Source of the DNA: Bacteriovoracaceae bacterium
GTDB lineage: Bacteria > Bdellovibrionota > Bacteriovoracia > Bacteriovoracales > Bacteriovoracaceae
Length of the DNA: 64,000 nucleotides
NCBI GenBank assembly: GCA_023701435.1
Contig: JAMPXB010000008.1
Span: 1 to 64,000 of the forward strand
Direction of reading: 5' to 3'
Shown: positions 1 through 8,528 of the stretch, one piece after another
Layout of the letters: the number at the start of each line of letters is the position of its first letter
Numbering within the stretch: the stretch's first letter is position 1
The notes under the pieces: model-generated
Databases searched by the model: none
What the model was told of the DNA's origin: nothing
Seen by the model: the letters and a program-made list of their open reading frames with translations, nothing else
Made by a program: the position numbers and the translations under genes

Positions 1-689
<689 letters not shown>

Positions 690-717
690 GTTCCTCTTCA
701 CTTCAAAAAGAACTCTC

Positions 718-752
718 CCCTCCTTTATAAGTTTGTTGACCTTAAAGGAGGG
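718..752 (+). promoter_or_regulatory. Inverted repeat sequestering the ribosome-binding site of the next gene
   Basis: CCCTCCTTTA (718-727) and TAAAGGAGGG (743-752) form a perfect 10-bp inverted repeat with a 15-nt loop. The right arm is the Shine-Dalgarno sequence of the lipoprotein gene whose ATG is at 756. If the whole repeat is transcribed, the SD is buried in a stem. A possible -10 (TATAAG, 726-731) overlaps the left arm; if that is the real promoter, the repeat is a DNA operator instead. Confidence 0.5.
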
Positions 753-755
753 TAC

Positions 756-1151
756 ATGAAATTCGTAACACTATTAACTGTCTTAATTATCTCTGTTTCT
801 TGTTCTAGCCAGAAAGCTTCTCAAACTAAAATCAACTCCCTGGAAATTTCCGATAAATTAGTCAAAGGCAAAACCACTCAGTCTCAAGTACTGGAAAATT
901 TCGGTGCACCTGATATTGTGGAAAAAACTCCTGAAGGAGATATGTGGGCCTATAGTCGTCATTCCAATGAAAGTGGAAGTGTCGGTGGTGGAGTTTCTCA
1001 CTACATCTCCTCGGCGGCGTTGTGGAACTGGACGGGCGTCCATTTAAACGGTGATCAGAGCTCTACTTCAACTAAAACCGCGTCACTCGTTCTTTACTTT
1101 GCTACCAATAAGACTTTGAAAACATATACTTTCCGAACCGAAAAATATTAA
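756..1151 (+). CDS. Lipoprotein with a BamE/SmpA-like region
   Basis: The 131-residue product begins with a lipoprotein signal (MKFVTLLTVLIISVSC), with the lipobox Cys at residue 16 followed by Ser-Ser, so it should be lipidated and kept in the envelope. The segment DKLVKGKTTQSQVLENFGAPD resembles the start of the BamE/SmpA/OmlA fold, where a helix carrying 'G.tt..qv...lG.P' precedes a beta hairpin. The rest is rich in Ser, Gly and aromatic residues. The SD is strong (AAAGGAGGG) but lies inside an inverted repeat. It is probably a small periplasmic scaffold rather than BamE of the BAM complex; that assignment is tentative. Confidence 0.75.
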   Translation: MKFVTLLTVLIISVSCSSQKASQTKINSLEISDKLVKGKTTQSQVLENFGAPDIVEKTPEGDMWAYSRHSNESGSVGGGVSHYISSAALWNWTGVHLNGDQSSTSTKTASLVLYFATNKTLKTYTFRTEKY

Positions 1152-1171
1152 ACCCAAAGGGCGCTTCCTTT

Positions 1172-1193
1172 AGTATATACTATAAATATATAC
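1172..1193 (+). promoter_or_regulatory. Putative VapBC operator
   Basis: AGTATATACT (1172-1181) is a perfect palindrome, and an imperfect second copy (ATATATAC, 1186-1193) follows 13 bp away, centre to centre. They lie just upstream of the vapB SD and cover the likely -10 (TATACT). Paired GTATATAC-like palindromes over the promoter are what autoregulating VapB-family antitoxins usually bind. Binding here is inferred. Confidence 0.55.
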
Positions 1194-1208
1194 CAAAGGA
1201 GGTTTCCC

Positions 1209-1442
1209 ATGGATAAAGCGAAAATCTTTATGAATGGAAAAAGCCAGGCCGTACGCCTACCCAAAAAATATCGATTTGATTCTGATGAAGTCTTAGTTCA
1301 GGAACATGAATTAGGAGTACTTTTAATTGATCCAGAGAAACGCTGGAAGATGCTGGAAAAAGTCATGGGTTCTATGGGTGATGATTTCTTTCCAGAGGGC
1401 AGAGAAAAAGATGATTGGACTGAAAGGGATAAAATTATATGA
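1209..1442 (+). CDS. vapB: VapB-type antitoxin (AbrB/SpoVT fold)
   Basis: A 77-residue protein with the N-terminal swapped-hairpin AbrB fold typical of VapB: MDKAKIFMNGKSQAVRLPKK. 'SQAVRLPK' is the DNA-binding signature. The C-terminal part is acidic and aromatic (DDFFPEGREKDDW), as expected for the segment that wraps around and blocks the VapC active site. It has a strong SD (AAAGGAGG) and ends in an ATGA overlap with the toxin gene, so the two are translationally coupled. It should neutralise VapC and repress the operon through the palindromes upstream. Confidence 0.92.
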   Translation: MDKAKIFMNGKSQAVRLPKKYRFDSDEVLVQEHELGVLLIDPEKRWKMLEKVMGSMGDDFFPEGREKDDWTERDKII

Positions 1443-1849
1443 CCTATATCTTAGATACTAATATTTGCATTCACATGCTGAATCATAAAAGCTTTAATCT
1501 TTTGAAGCATGCGAAGAAAAAAAATCAAACACAGATCTATATTTCGACGATTACTGAAGCCGAATTATGGCATGGGGTTTGGAACAGCACTCACATTGAG
1601 GAGAATGGTGAAAAATTAAAAATCTTTCTTCAATGTTTTCCAAAATTAAAATTTGATTCAACTCACGCTACTAGCTATGGACAGTTAAAAGCTGAACAAA
1701 GGAAAAAGGGTAAAAACCTAGGTTCGAATGATCTTTTAATTGCAGCTCAAGCATTGGAACTTGAAGCAACATTAGTCACAGCAAACGAAAAAGAATTTAA
1801 ACAGATTAAAGGTCTTAAAATTGAGAATTGGCTAAATGCCACCGCATAA
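1439..1849 (+). CDS. vapC: VapC-type PIN-domain ribonuclease toxin
   Basis: A 136-residue single-domain PIN protein. The acidic metal-binding residues are visible: Asp6 (ILDTN), Glu42 (ITEAELW) and Asp98 (GSNDLLIAA), plus the 'TLVTANEKEF' strand where a further polar residue sits. VapC toxins are Mg-dependent endoribonucleases that cleave tRNA or rRNA when free of VapB. No key residue is missing, so it is predicted active. Its 3' end runs 35 bp into the converging epimerase gene, so transcription of one may disturb the other. Confidence 0.93.
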   Translation: MTYILDTNICIHMLNHKSFNLLKHAKKKNQTQIYISTITEAELWHGVWNSTHIEENGEKLKIFLQCFPKLKFDSTHATSYGQLKAEQRKKGKNLGSNDLLIAAQALELEATLVTANEKEFKQIKGLKIENWLNATA

Positions 1850-2765
1850 GCCGCTCAATCCCTTCTTCAAACCCCACCTTCGGCTCCCATCCTAAAAGCT
1901 TCTTCGCCTTCGAGATATCCGCCCAAGTGACATCCATATCCGCCTTAACCCGACTCTGCAGACTAAGCTTCGCCTTCTTACCGGAGAACTTCTCCATCAG
2001 CGCAATCATCTCCAATAGCGTGTACGGATTATTACCGCCGCCCAGATTGATGATTTCATAGCCCAGCGGTTTGGCCGCCAGGATGGTGCCTTCAGCGATG
2101 TCATCAACAAAGGTAAAATCCCGCGACTGAGTTCCGTCACCGAAAACCGGCAGCTCCTCACCTTTTAAGATTTTATCGGCAAAGATAAAGGGCGACATGT
2201 CCGGACGTCCGGCAGGGCCATAAACTGTGAAATAGCGAACGATGGAGACATCGATGCCGTAGAGATAGTGATAAGTGTAGGCCATGACCTCCGCGGCTTT
2301 CTTAGAAGCGGCGTAAGGAGAAATGGGCGTATTGACCGGCAGCTCTTCTTTAAATGGCATAGCCTGGCCGGCGTACAAAGAAGAAGTGGAAGCAAGCACG
2401 AATTTTTTCACCTGATGCTTTCTCATGCATTCCAGAAGATTCAAGGAACCCACGGCATTGGTACTCATGTAAATATCAGGGTTTTCCATGGAGTATCTCA
2501 CGCCGGCGCGGGCCGCGAGATTAAAGACCACATCAAACTTATGCTGCTCAAAAAGTTCTGCCAGTTTTACTTTGTCTTCGATGTCGATTTCATGAAACTG
2601 AAATTTAGCATTTTGAATTTGGGAGAGGCGGTGGCGCTTGAGGTTTACGTCGTAGTAGTCGTTGAGATTATCAATTCCGATAACTTCCACACCTTGTGCC
2701 GTAAGTTTTTCTACGGCCTTTGATCCAATAAATCCTGCAGCACCTGTCAGTAATACTTTTTTCAT
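1815..2765 (-). CDS. NAD-dependent epimerase, UDP-glucuronate 4-epimerase-like
   Basis: A 316-residue extended SDR enzyme. It has the N-terminal Rossmann NAD motif (GAAGFIGS, about residues 8-15), the catalytic Ser region (ASTSSLYA) and the YxxxK pair in SPYAASKKAAEV. The VYGPAGRPDMSPF block, with GRPDM, matches the group that includes UDP-glucuronate 4-epimerases (CapI, plant GAE), which make UDP-galacturonate for surface polysaccharides. It starts at an ATGA overlap with trmO, so it is co-transcribed behind the SulP-trmO genes. UDP-glucose 4-epimerase is the alternative, judged less likely. Confidence 0.88.
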   Translation of the reverse strand: MKKVLLTGAAGFIGSKAVEKLTAQGVEVIGIDNLNDYYDVNLKRHRLSQIQNAKFQFHEIDIEDKVKLAELFEQHKFDVVFNLAARAGVRYSMENPDIYMSTNAVGSLNLLECMRKHQVKKFVLASTSSLYAGQAMPFKEELPVNTPISPYAASKKAAEVMAYTYHYLYGIDVSIVRYFTVYGPAGRPDMSPFIFADKILKGEELPVFGDGTQSRDFTFVDDIAEGTILAAKPLGYEIINLGGGNNPYTLLEMIALMEKFSGKKAKLSLQSRVKADMDVTWADISKAKKLLGWEPKVGFEEGIERLMRWHLANSQF

Positions 2766-3424
2766 CGCCCAATAGTAGCACTTGCACTGATGATTTCAAA
2801 GTGGTCAGCTGAGTATTTAAATCGCACATTATGGCCTGCGATAGAGACGCCGTACTCTTGAGTAGAAGCCTTATCCTGGCCAGGGCGGGGGTCCAGGGCG
2901 ATGACCTTTTCAATCAAGACCTTCTCCTTCGGGGCTTCGCAGGACCACTTGACCGGAAGAGAGCGTGGAGCTTCTTCAAAAGGCGATGAGGCCTGGATGG
3001 CGTCGGTGTAAGGCACATAGGGTTTGATATCAAAAATCGGAGTACCGCTCACGAGATCCACTCCCCGCACATGGAGCCTGATTTCCTGCTCCAGGATTTC
3101 CAGCTGGGAAAACTTCACCACCGACAGCCCTAAGCGATTAGGCCTGTGAGGCGAGCGAGTGGCATAGACACCCATCTTCTTTTTATTTTCAAATCGCGGT
3201 GGTCGCACCAGACCATTAAAAGGGCCTGTGACTTGATGGAACTCAAAAATCAGCCACAAGTGACTGGACTCCTCAATCCCCCGGAAGGCCTCCATAAAAA
3301 AATCATTCTTAGGAAAACGCATGAGCCCCCAGGCCTCTTCAATTAAGAGCGACTGCCGGGGAACTCCGAACTTTTCCGGAAAAGGAGTTTCAATAGTGGT
3401 GATGGGTTCAATTAACCGAGAGAT
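2762..3424 (-). CDS. trmO: tRNA (adenine-N6) methyltransferase TrmO, probable non-AUG start
   Basis: TrmO N6-methylates t6A37 of some tRNAs using SAM. Family motifs are GVYATRSPHRPNRLGLSVV and DIKPYVPYTDAI. The first ATG in frame (3322) would remove the conserved N terminus, yet the frame upstream encodes exactly that region: PITTIETPFPEKFGVPRQSL, equal to the family's 'PIG.i.sPy..KF..PRQ'. No ATG, GTG or TTG is in frame there. A GGGAG SD (3435-3431) lies 6 nt before an ATC codon at 3424-3422, the start used here (220 residues); ATT at 3412 is the other option. The 5' end overlaps the end of the SulP gene by 13 bp and the 3' end overlaps the epimerase ATG by 4 bp. Confidence 0.85.
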   Translation of the reverse strand: MSRLIEPITTIETPFPEKFGVPRQSLLIEEAWGLMRFPKNDFFMEAFRGIEESSHLWLIFEFHQVTGPFNGLVRPPRFENKKKMGVYATRSPHRPNRLGLSVVKFSQLEILEQEIRLHVRGVDLVSGTPIFDIKPYVPYTDAIQASSPFEEAPRSLPVKWSCEAPKEKVLIEKVIALDPRPGQDKASTQEYGVSIAGHNVRFKYSADHFEIISASATIGR

Positions 3425-4776
3425 ACTTTTCTCCCTTTTTTCATCGCCTGCGAGTGATATTCGGTGATGAGTTCATGGACATCCACGTGGACGCGGACAT
3501 TTTTCAGACCATGAAAATGAACCTGCTTATCATGAGCAATATCACTTAAAATTTTGTGAATTTTGGCCTTATGAAGAAAGGAAACATTTCTGATAAATTT
3601 CACATGAACCTTATCATCTTCTTCTTCCACTTCCAGGCAAGACAGTGCCGGTTTTCTTAATTCAAAGATAATCGCCAGCGCCAGACCAATGAAAATACCT
3701 TTAAGTAAATCCGTCACAAGAATGGCAGCAATAGTGGTGAGAAAAACTGCTAACTGATCCCAACCGCGCTCTTTCATTTCCATCACAAGTGATGGCTTGG
3801 TTAATTTATAACCGACTGTCAGGAGCACACAGGCGAGAGTCGCCAGTGGAATAAGGTTAAGCACACCCGGGATAAAGAGCACACAAAGGAGCAGCCACAT
3901 ACCGTGAAAGACCGCCGACATTTTGGTCTTGGCACCAGCACTGATATTCGTAGAAGTTCGAACAATCACCGCGGTGATAGGCAGCCCGCCCACCAGTCCA
4001 GAGAGAGCGTTACCCAGACCTTGTGCCAAAAGCTCCCGGTTCTTGCTAGTTTTTCTTTTTTTAGGATCAAGCTTATCACCAGCATCGATACACAAGAGAG
4101 TTTCCAGTGATGCTACCACCGCAATGGTAAAGGCTACCGCCAACACATCCATATTAAAGTTTCCAAAGTTTGGAAGCATTAATCCGGAGAAAACATCAGG
4201 AGGCAAATTCACCAAATAAGGTGCCTCTACTAAATGAAAGAGCTCATTTAAAACCACCGAGACCACCACGGCAATCAGAGGTCCTGGAACCAATTTAAAC
4301 GGCAGCTTCTCCCAGCCCAGAATAATAGCGAGTGAGACAATGGAGATAATATTGATGCCCATGACTTCGCGAGAGAAGGCATTAGGAAACTGCTTGATGA
4401 TGAGAATCAGGCCAATCGCCGCCAACATCCCTTTAATCACCGCCGTCGGAAAATAGTCTCCAATGGCACCACCGCGGATGAGGCCAAAAAGAACCTGAAA
4501 TAATCCCGCCGCTAAAACCGCCAGACCGAAAGTATCAAAGCCGCCCAATTGCGCGATGCCATTAACGACAATCACGGTGAGCCCTGCAGCAGGACCGGAG
4601 ACACTGACGTGTGAGCCACTAATCAAACCAACAACAATTCCTCCTATAATTCCAGCGATAAGGCCGGAAGCTAAAGGAGCATTGGAAGCTAAAGCAATTC
4701 CTAAGCACAAAGGCAGTGCAACAAGGAACACAACTAGCGAAGACTTGATGTCGTCTTTAAAATCTAACACTTTCAT
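3412..4776 (-). CDS. SulP family anion permease, probable bicarbonate transporter
   Basis: The SulP (SLC26-type) membrane protein of 454 residues starts at MKVLDFKDDIKSS, chosen because GGGGA precedes this ATG by 4 nt; an upstream ATG at 4845 has no good SD. Signatures include FLVALPLCLGIALASNAPLASGLIAG in the first helices and VSVSGPAAGLTVIV. About 11-12 hydrophobic segments are followed by a C-terminal cytoplasmic domain of about 80 residues that looks like a short STAS domain. A second SulP gene (6875-8449) is close by, with a carbonic anhydrase. That neighbourhood points to bicarbonate rather than sulfate (BicA-like); substrate is inference. Confidence 0.88.
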   Translation of the reverse strand: MKVLDFKDDIKSSLVVFLVALPLCLGIALASNAPLASGLIAGIIGGIVVGLISGSHVSVSGPAAGLTVIVVNGIAQLGGFDTFGLAVLAAGLFQVLFGLIRGGAIGDYFPTAVIKGMLAAIGLILIIKQFPNAFSREVMGINIISIVSLAIILGWEKLPFKLVPGPLIAVVVSVVLNELFHLVEAPYLVNLPPDVFSGLMLPNFGNFNMDVLAVAFTIAVVASLETLLCIDAGDKLDPKKRKTSKNRELLAQGLGNALSGLVGGLPITAVIVRTSTNISAGAKTKMSAVFHGMWLLLCVLFIPGVLNLIPLATLACVLLTVGYKLTKPSLVMEMKERGWDQLAVFLTTIAAILVTDLLKGIFIGLALAIIFELRKPALSCLEVEEEDDKVHVKFIRNVSFLHKAKIHKILSDIAHDKQVHFHGLKNVRVHVDVHELITEYHSQAMKKGRKVSLG

Positions 4777-4937
4777 ACATTCCCCTATTTCAGTTGAAAG
4801 GTTACCAGCTATTTGGTTTGATTTCCCTATAAAATTTAATAACACCTTGAAATCATTAGAGCATTAGCGACTTTGAGTGGTGCACTTTGGCCCTGAAAGC
4901 TGGGCACAAAACTTGCTTAACTCATAGTGACTCTTAC

Positions 4938-4960
4938 TTCCCAAGCTGGGAATTTTTTTT
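4938..4960 (+). terminator. Terminator-like hairpin just upstream of a protease gene
   Basis: TTCCC (4938-4942), a 5-nt loop and GGGAA (4948-4952) are followed by eight T (4953-4960). This has the form of a weak intrinsic terminator, yet it stands 21 bp before the ATG of the protease at 4982 with no gene ending just upstream on this strand. It may attenuate the protease transcript or end a short non-coding RNA. Confidence 0.45.
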
Positions 4961-4981
4961 CAAGGATGATGGTGGAACCTT

Positions 4982-5596
4982 ATGACAACCTTAATTGATT
5001 GGAACAACTTTAACTCTAGCCTCTTGATTGAAGTCACGAGACCAACTGGTGTTTTTACCAGCACTGGTGTTGCCATCAATAAGAACACAGTTCTCACTGC
5101 TGCTCATTGCCTGGAAGGTGAAATCCTTAAAATTAGAATTTCTACCGAGGCTGTCTACGATAAGCAAGGTCATTTTTACGAGGTGGAGTCCTTCAACCTT
5201 CATCCCGACTATGACGGCAAGAAATCCAACTACCGCTGTGATCTGGCCAAGATTAAACTCAAAGGCGAGCTTCCGGCAGAGACGAAGTTCTATCCGATCA
5301 TTAAGAACGACTCCGATCTTACGGGCACACTGATGAGACTGGGCTTCGGGGCTCGCGGCAAAGATAATGTCCGTACATTGGTGAATCCGGAATTTAAGAA
5401 TCTTCGCAGTGTGGAGAAGGTGCTCGAGCTAAACGATAAGTATTCATACTCGGGCGACTCAGGTGGCCCAGTTTTCTTGCAGAACAAAGGCCAGATGTAC
5501 CTGGTGGCCATCCATTCCACGCTCTCCCATGGCCCAAAGGGTAAATATTCCTTTAACCCGCTGCTTTCCTCTCACCGCGAATGGATAAGCGCCTAA
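4982..5596 (+). CDS. Trypsin-like serine protease without signal peptide
   Basis: A 204-residue chymotrypsin-fold (S1) protease with the full triad: His42 (TAAHC), Asp87 (CDLAKI) and Ser160 (GDSGGP). It is a tandem paralogue of the next gene, sharing NSSLLIEVTRP and most of the core. Unlike that copy it starts directly at MTTLIDWNNF with no signal peptide; no in-frame upstream start supplies one. The Cys that would pair with the active-site Cys is replaced (FTSTG against FTCTG in the paralogue), so the conserved disulfide is lost, which fits a reducing cytoplasm. The SD is weak (GGTGGA). It may be a cytosolic or non-classically released protease. Confidence 0.87.
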   Translation: MTTLIDWNNFNSSLLIEVTRPTGVFTSTGVAINKNTVLTAAHCLEGEILKIRISTEAVYDKQGHFYEVESFNLHPDYDGKKSNYRCDLAKIKLKGELPAETKFYPIIKNDSDLTGTLMRLGFGARGKDNVRTLVNPEFKNLRSVEKVLELNDKYSYSGDSGGPVFLQNKGQMYLVAIHSTLSHGPKGKYSFNPLLSSHREWISA

Positions 5597-5614
5597 ACTG
5601 CTGTACTATGAGGC

Positions 5615-6277
5615 ATGAGAATTTTCTTATTCCTTATGGTGACAATAATGACTATCCCTGGTTTCACGAAAATTGAAGATTGGGAGCGTTTTAATTCAAG
5701 CCTTCTGATCGAAGTAACCCGTCCTAATGGTGTTTTTACTTGTACCGGTGTCGCGGTCTCTCCGGAGATTGTGGTGACGGCGGCCCACTGCCTCGAAGGT
5801 GATGTTAAAGGGGTGCGTATTTTCACTCAAGGAATTTACGATCCTAAGCAAACCTCATTGAGTATTGCTAGCTATAAACTTCATCCCACCTACAATGCCA
5901 AAAAATCACGCTACTACTCAGATGTGGCGAAGATCACCATGAAGGAAAAATTGCCTGCCTTCATTAAGATTTATCCGATTTTTCAGGGAGAAAAATTTCT
6001 CGGGAACCTCTTCCGTTTTGGTTTTGGCGAAAGGAACAAAAAAAATCTGCGAACGGTCATCACTCCCACCTTGAGAGGAATTAACAGCAGTGAAAATGTT
6101 CTGGAATTAAATGATGAATTTTCCCGCTCAGGAGATTCCGGCGGACCGATATTTCTCCAAAGCGGGAAGAGTACTTACGTGTTAGCAGTTCATTCGACGT
6201 TTTCCCACGGGCCGGAAGGAAATTATTCTTTAAATCCCCTGCTCTCGGCCTACATGCCATGGATTTTCACCAATTAA
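5615..6277 (+). CDS. Secreted trypsin-like serine protease
   Basis: A 220-residue S1 protease with a Sec signal peptide (MRIFLFLMVTIMTIPGFT), catalytic His58 (TAAHC), Asp103 (SDVAKI) and Ser175 (GDSGGP), and the Cys43-Cys59 pair expected for the disulfide beside the active-site His. It lies 18 bp behind its paralogue and probably shares its transcript. S1 proteases of predatory and saprotrophic bacteria digest external protein. There is no propeptide of note between the signal peptide and mature start, so activation, if any, should be by signal cleavage. Its stop overlaps the converging carbonic anhydrase by 4 bp. Confidence 0.9.
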   Translation: MRIFLFLMVTIMTIPGFTKIEDWERFNSSLLIEVTRPNGVFTCTGVAVSPEIVVTAAHCLEGDVKGVRIFTQGIYDPKQTSLSIASYKLHPTYNAKKSRYYSDVAKITMKEKLPAFIKIYPIFQGEKFLGNLFRFGFGERNKKNLRTVITPTLRGINSSENVLELNDEFSRSGDSGGPIFLQSGKSTYVLAVHSTFSHGPEGNYSLNPLLSAYMPWIFTN

Positions 6278-6903
6278 AATTCGTATTTATAGATCGGATC
6301 CATCTCCGAGCTGCCGTCAATTTTCACCAAAGTTTTAAGTAAACCGGTGTTGAGATCATAAACCAGTCCGTGAATGATGGGATAATTTCCGTTTAACCAC
6401 GACTTCTGAATAATGGAAGTATGGCTGAGATTTTTTACCTGCTCCATCACATTCAGTTCCACCAGGCGATTGACCTGATTCATTTCACCGCTGATGCCGT
6501 TGATCTCGGCCTTATGGGTAAAGTAAGTGTCTTTGATATTTCTCACCCAATTATTCACAAGACCCAGGCTCTTAGTGGAAATGGCCGCTCTGACCCCGCC
6601 GCAGTTATAGTGACCGCAGACAATGATGTGCGGAACTTTGAGATGTTTAACTGCATACTGCAAAACGGTCAAAAAGTTCATATCCGTATGGATCGCCAGA
6701 TTGGCGATGTTCCGGTGGACAAACATTTCGCCCGGATCAGTATTCGTAATTTCTGAAGGCGGAACGCGGGAGTCGGCGCAACCAATCCACAAATACGTTG
6801 GATTTTGATCTTTCGCCATTTTAGTAAAATACTCTTGGTCTACTTCGACCTTACTCTGGGCCCAGGCTTTATTTTCAAGCAACAGTCGTCTGATCTGATC
6901 CAT
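6274..6903 (-). CDS. can: Beta-class carbonic anhydrase
   Basis: A 209-residue zinc enzyme that interconverts CO2 and bicarbonate in the cytoplasm. The zinc ligands are in CADSRVPPSEI (Cys with the Asp-Arg dyad) and GHYNCGGV (His and Cys). Length and motifs match the E. coli Can/CynT type. SD AGAGG lies 6 nt upstream of the ATG at 6903. The gene starts inside the end of a SulP transporter gene (29-bp overlap), so the two are tightly coupled. SulP plus beta carbonic anhydrase is a known pairing for bicarbonate import and use in anaplerotic carboxylation. Confidence 0.95.
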   Translation of the reverse strand: MDQIRRLLLENKAWAQSKVEVDQEYFTKMAKDQNPTYLWIGCADSRVPPSEITNTDPGEMFVHRNIANLAIHTDMNFLTVLQYAVKHLKVPHIIVCGHYNCGGVRAAISTKSLGLVNNWVRNIKDTYFTHKAEINGISGEMNQVNRLVELNVMEQVKNLSHTSIIQKSWLNGNYPIIHGLVYDLNTGLLKTLVKIDGSSEMDPIYKYEF

Positions 6904-8449
6904 ATTTAACCTCTTTAAAAATTGAACTAAGTGCTAAGGAAGACCTTACCAGCTCTACTTTGGTTCCATTCTTTTTTGAACGCTCGACAAATTCACTTAT
7001 TAAGTCGGCAATATCATCATCTACATAAACGTTCTTTGATCCATCAATCACCACGGATGAATCCTTGGGAATTTGTTCGAAGAGATTCATCAGCGTCGTT
7101 TTCTGCAGGAACGAAACATCTTTATAAAAGCGAATAAGATATTGATTCCCATCCTGAACCATCACAACCGACTTATGCATATTAGAGCGGATGACAAAGA
7201 CAAATCCCACCGCCATACCGATCATGATTCCCATCAGAAGATCAGTGAACAAGATAGCGATAATGGTCACCATGAAAGGAATAAATTGATTTGCTCCCTT
7301 GTGGTACATCTCTTTGATTAGTTTTGGTTTAGTGAGTTTATAACCCACCAGAATGAGAACAACCGCTAAAGTGGAAAGCGGAATAAGATTAAGCACAAAA
7401 GGAATGAGCACCACACAGGCGAGAAGCCATACTCCATGAAGCACGGCCGAGAGCTTGGTTTTCGCTCCTCCGGTTACGTTTGCTGAAGTCCGCACGATCA
7501 CCGCCGTGACAGGAATCCCTCCCACCAAACCCGAGAGAGAATTACCTATTCCTTGAGCAAAAAGTTCTCGGTTCTTGGAAGTAGGTTTATCGTCGCCACT
7601 GAGTTTATCTGCAGCTTCGACTGACAAAAGACTTTCAATGGAAGCCACTGCCGCAATCACAATAGCCGTCGTATAAACTTTGGGATTAGAAATATGTGAC
7701 CAGTCAGGAGTACTGAAAGAATTAAAAAACTCGCTCAAGCCGCCTTCAAAAGGCAATTGTACCAAATGAGAATTTCCCACCATGAAGGCCGGATAAAAAC
7801 CTTTAAAGACTTCGTTAATAACCACGGAGGCCACCACTGCAATCAGTGCTCCAGGAATCAGTTGAAAAAGAGCTTTACCCTTTTGAGCAGCCTTCTCCCA
7901 TCCCAGCATAATAAATAAAGAAATGAGAGCAATAACCAAAGAACCAGGTTGGATCGCCTTAAACGCCATCAGGATTTCAGAGAAGGTATTGCGGCCGTCT
8001 CGTTGAGCAAACCCTAAGTCCCCCATGAAGTCCTCATCAAAACCCACGGCGTGAGGAAATTGCTTCAAAATCAGAATGAGACCAATGGCGGCGAGCATTC
8101 CTTTGATGACCGAAGTCGGAAAGTAATTTCCGAGGGTACCACCCTTTAAAAAACTAAAAACAATTTGTAATAGACCGGCGAAAAAGACACTCAGGGTGAA
8201 GGCCCCAAAGGACCCGAGATCCATAATGGCAGAAGCAACAATGACAGTAAGACCAGCAGCGGGACCCGAGACGCTAACGTTGGAACTACTAAAAGATCCA
8301 ACCACAATACCACCGATAATACCGGCGATGAGTCCGGAGGACAGAGGAGCGTTACTCGCCAGCGCTACTCCCAAACACAGGGGCAGGGCGACGAGGAATA
8401 CAACAAGTGAGGCGCGTAAATCATGTTTCCAATAAGTGAGATTAAACAT
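6875..8449 (-). CDS. SulP family anion permease, second copy, probable bicarbonate transporter
   Basis: A 524-residue SulP permease. The start at MFNLTYWKHDLRAS is chosen because AAGGA lies 7 nt upstream, while the ATG at 8473 adds eight residues without a matching SD. It is a clear paralogue of the transporter at 3412-4776 (same FLVALPLCLG and VSVSGPAAGLTVIV blocks) but carries about 60 more residues, mainly in two periplasmic or inter-helix loops. A short STAS-like C-terminal domain (VVIDGSKNVYVDDDI) is present; STAS domains of other SulP proteins bind carbonic anhydrase or regulators. Its 3' end encodes the start of the carbonic anhydrase gene. Confidence 0.9.
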   Translation of the reverse strand: MFNLTYWKHDLRASLVVFLVALPLCLGVALASNAPLSSGLIAGIIGGIVVGSFSSSNVSVSGPAAGLTVIVASAIMDLGSFGAFTLSVFFAGLLQIVFSFLKGGTLGNYFPTSVIKGMLAAIGLILILKQFPHAVGFDEDFMGDLGFAQRDGRNTFSEILMAFKAIQPGSLVIALISLFIMLGWEKAAQKGKALFQLIPGALIAVVASVVINEVFKGFYPAFMVGNSHLVQLPFEGGLSEFFNSFSTPDWSHISNPKVYTTAIVIAAVASIESLLSVEAADKLSGDDKPTSKNRELFAQGIGNSLSGLVGGIPVTAVIVRTSANVTGGAKTKLSAVLHGVWLLACVVLIPFVLNLIPLSTLAVVLILVGYKLTKPKLIKEMYHKGANQFIPFMVTIIAILFTDLLMGIMIGMAVGFVFVIRSNMHKSVVMVQDGNQYLIRFYKDVSFLQKTTLMNLFEQIPKDSSVVIDGSKNVYVDDDIADLISEFVERSKKNGTKVELVRSSLALSSIFKEVKYGSDQTTVA

Positions 8450-8528
8450 TTTTAATCCTTTGTTTAAGCTCATAAATATGAAGACTTATCTTAATATTCG
8501 CAACCCCAAAGCATTAATATTTTTTAAT

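Noticed and set aside
3433..3444. Possible -1 frameshift signal linking SulP to TrmO
   Set aside because: Six A followed by GGG is suggestive, but no slippery heptamer in the proper phase or downstream pseudoknot is clear; a non-AUG start with SD is simpler. Kept only as an alternative.
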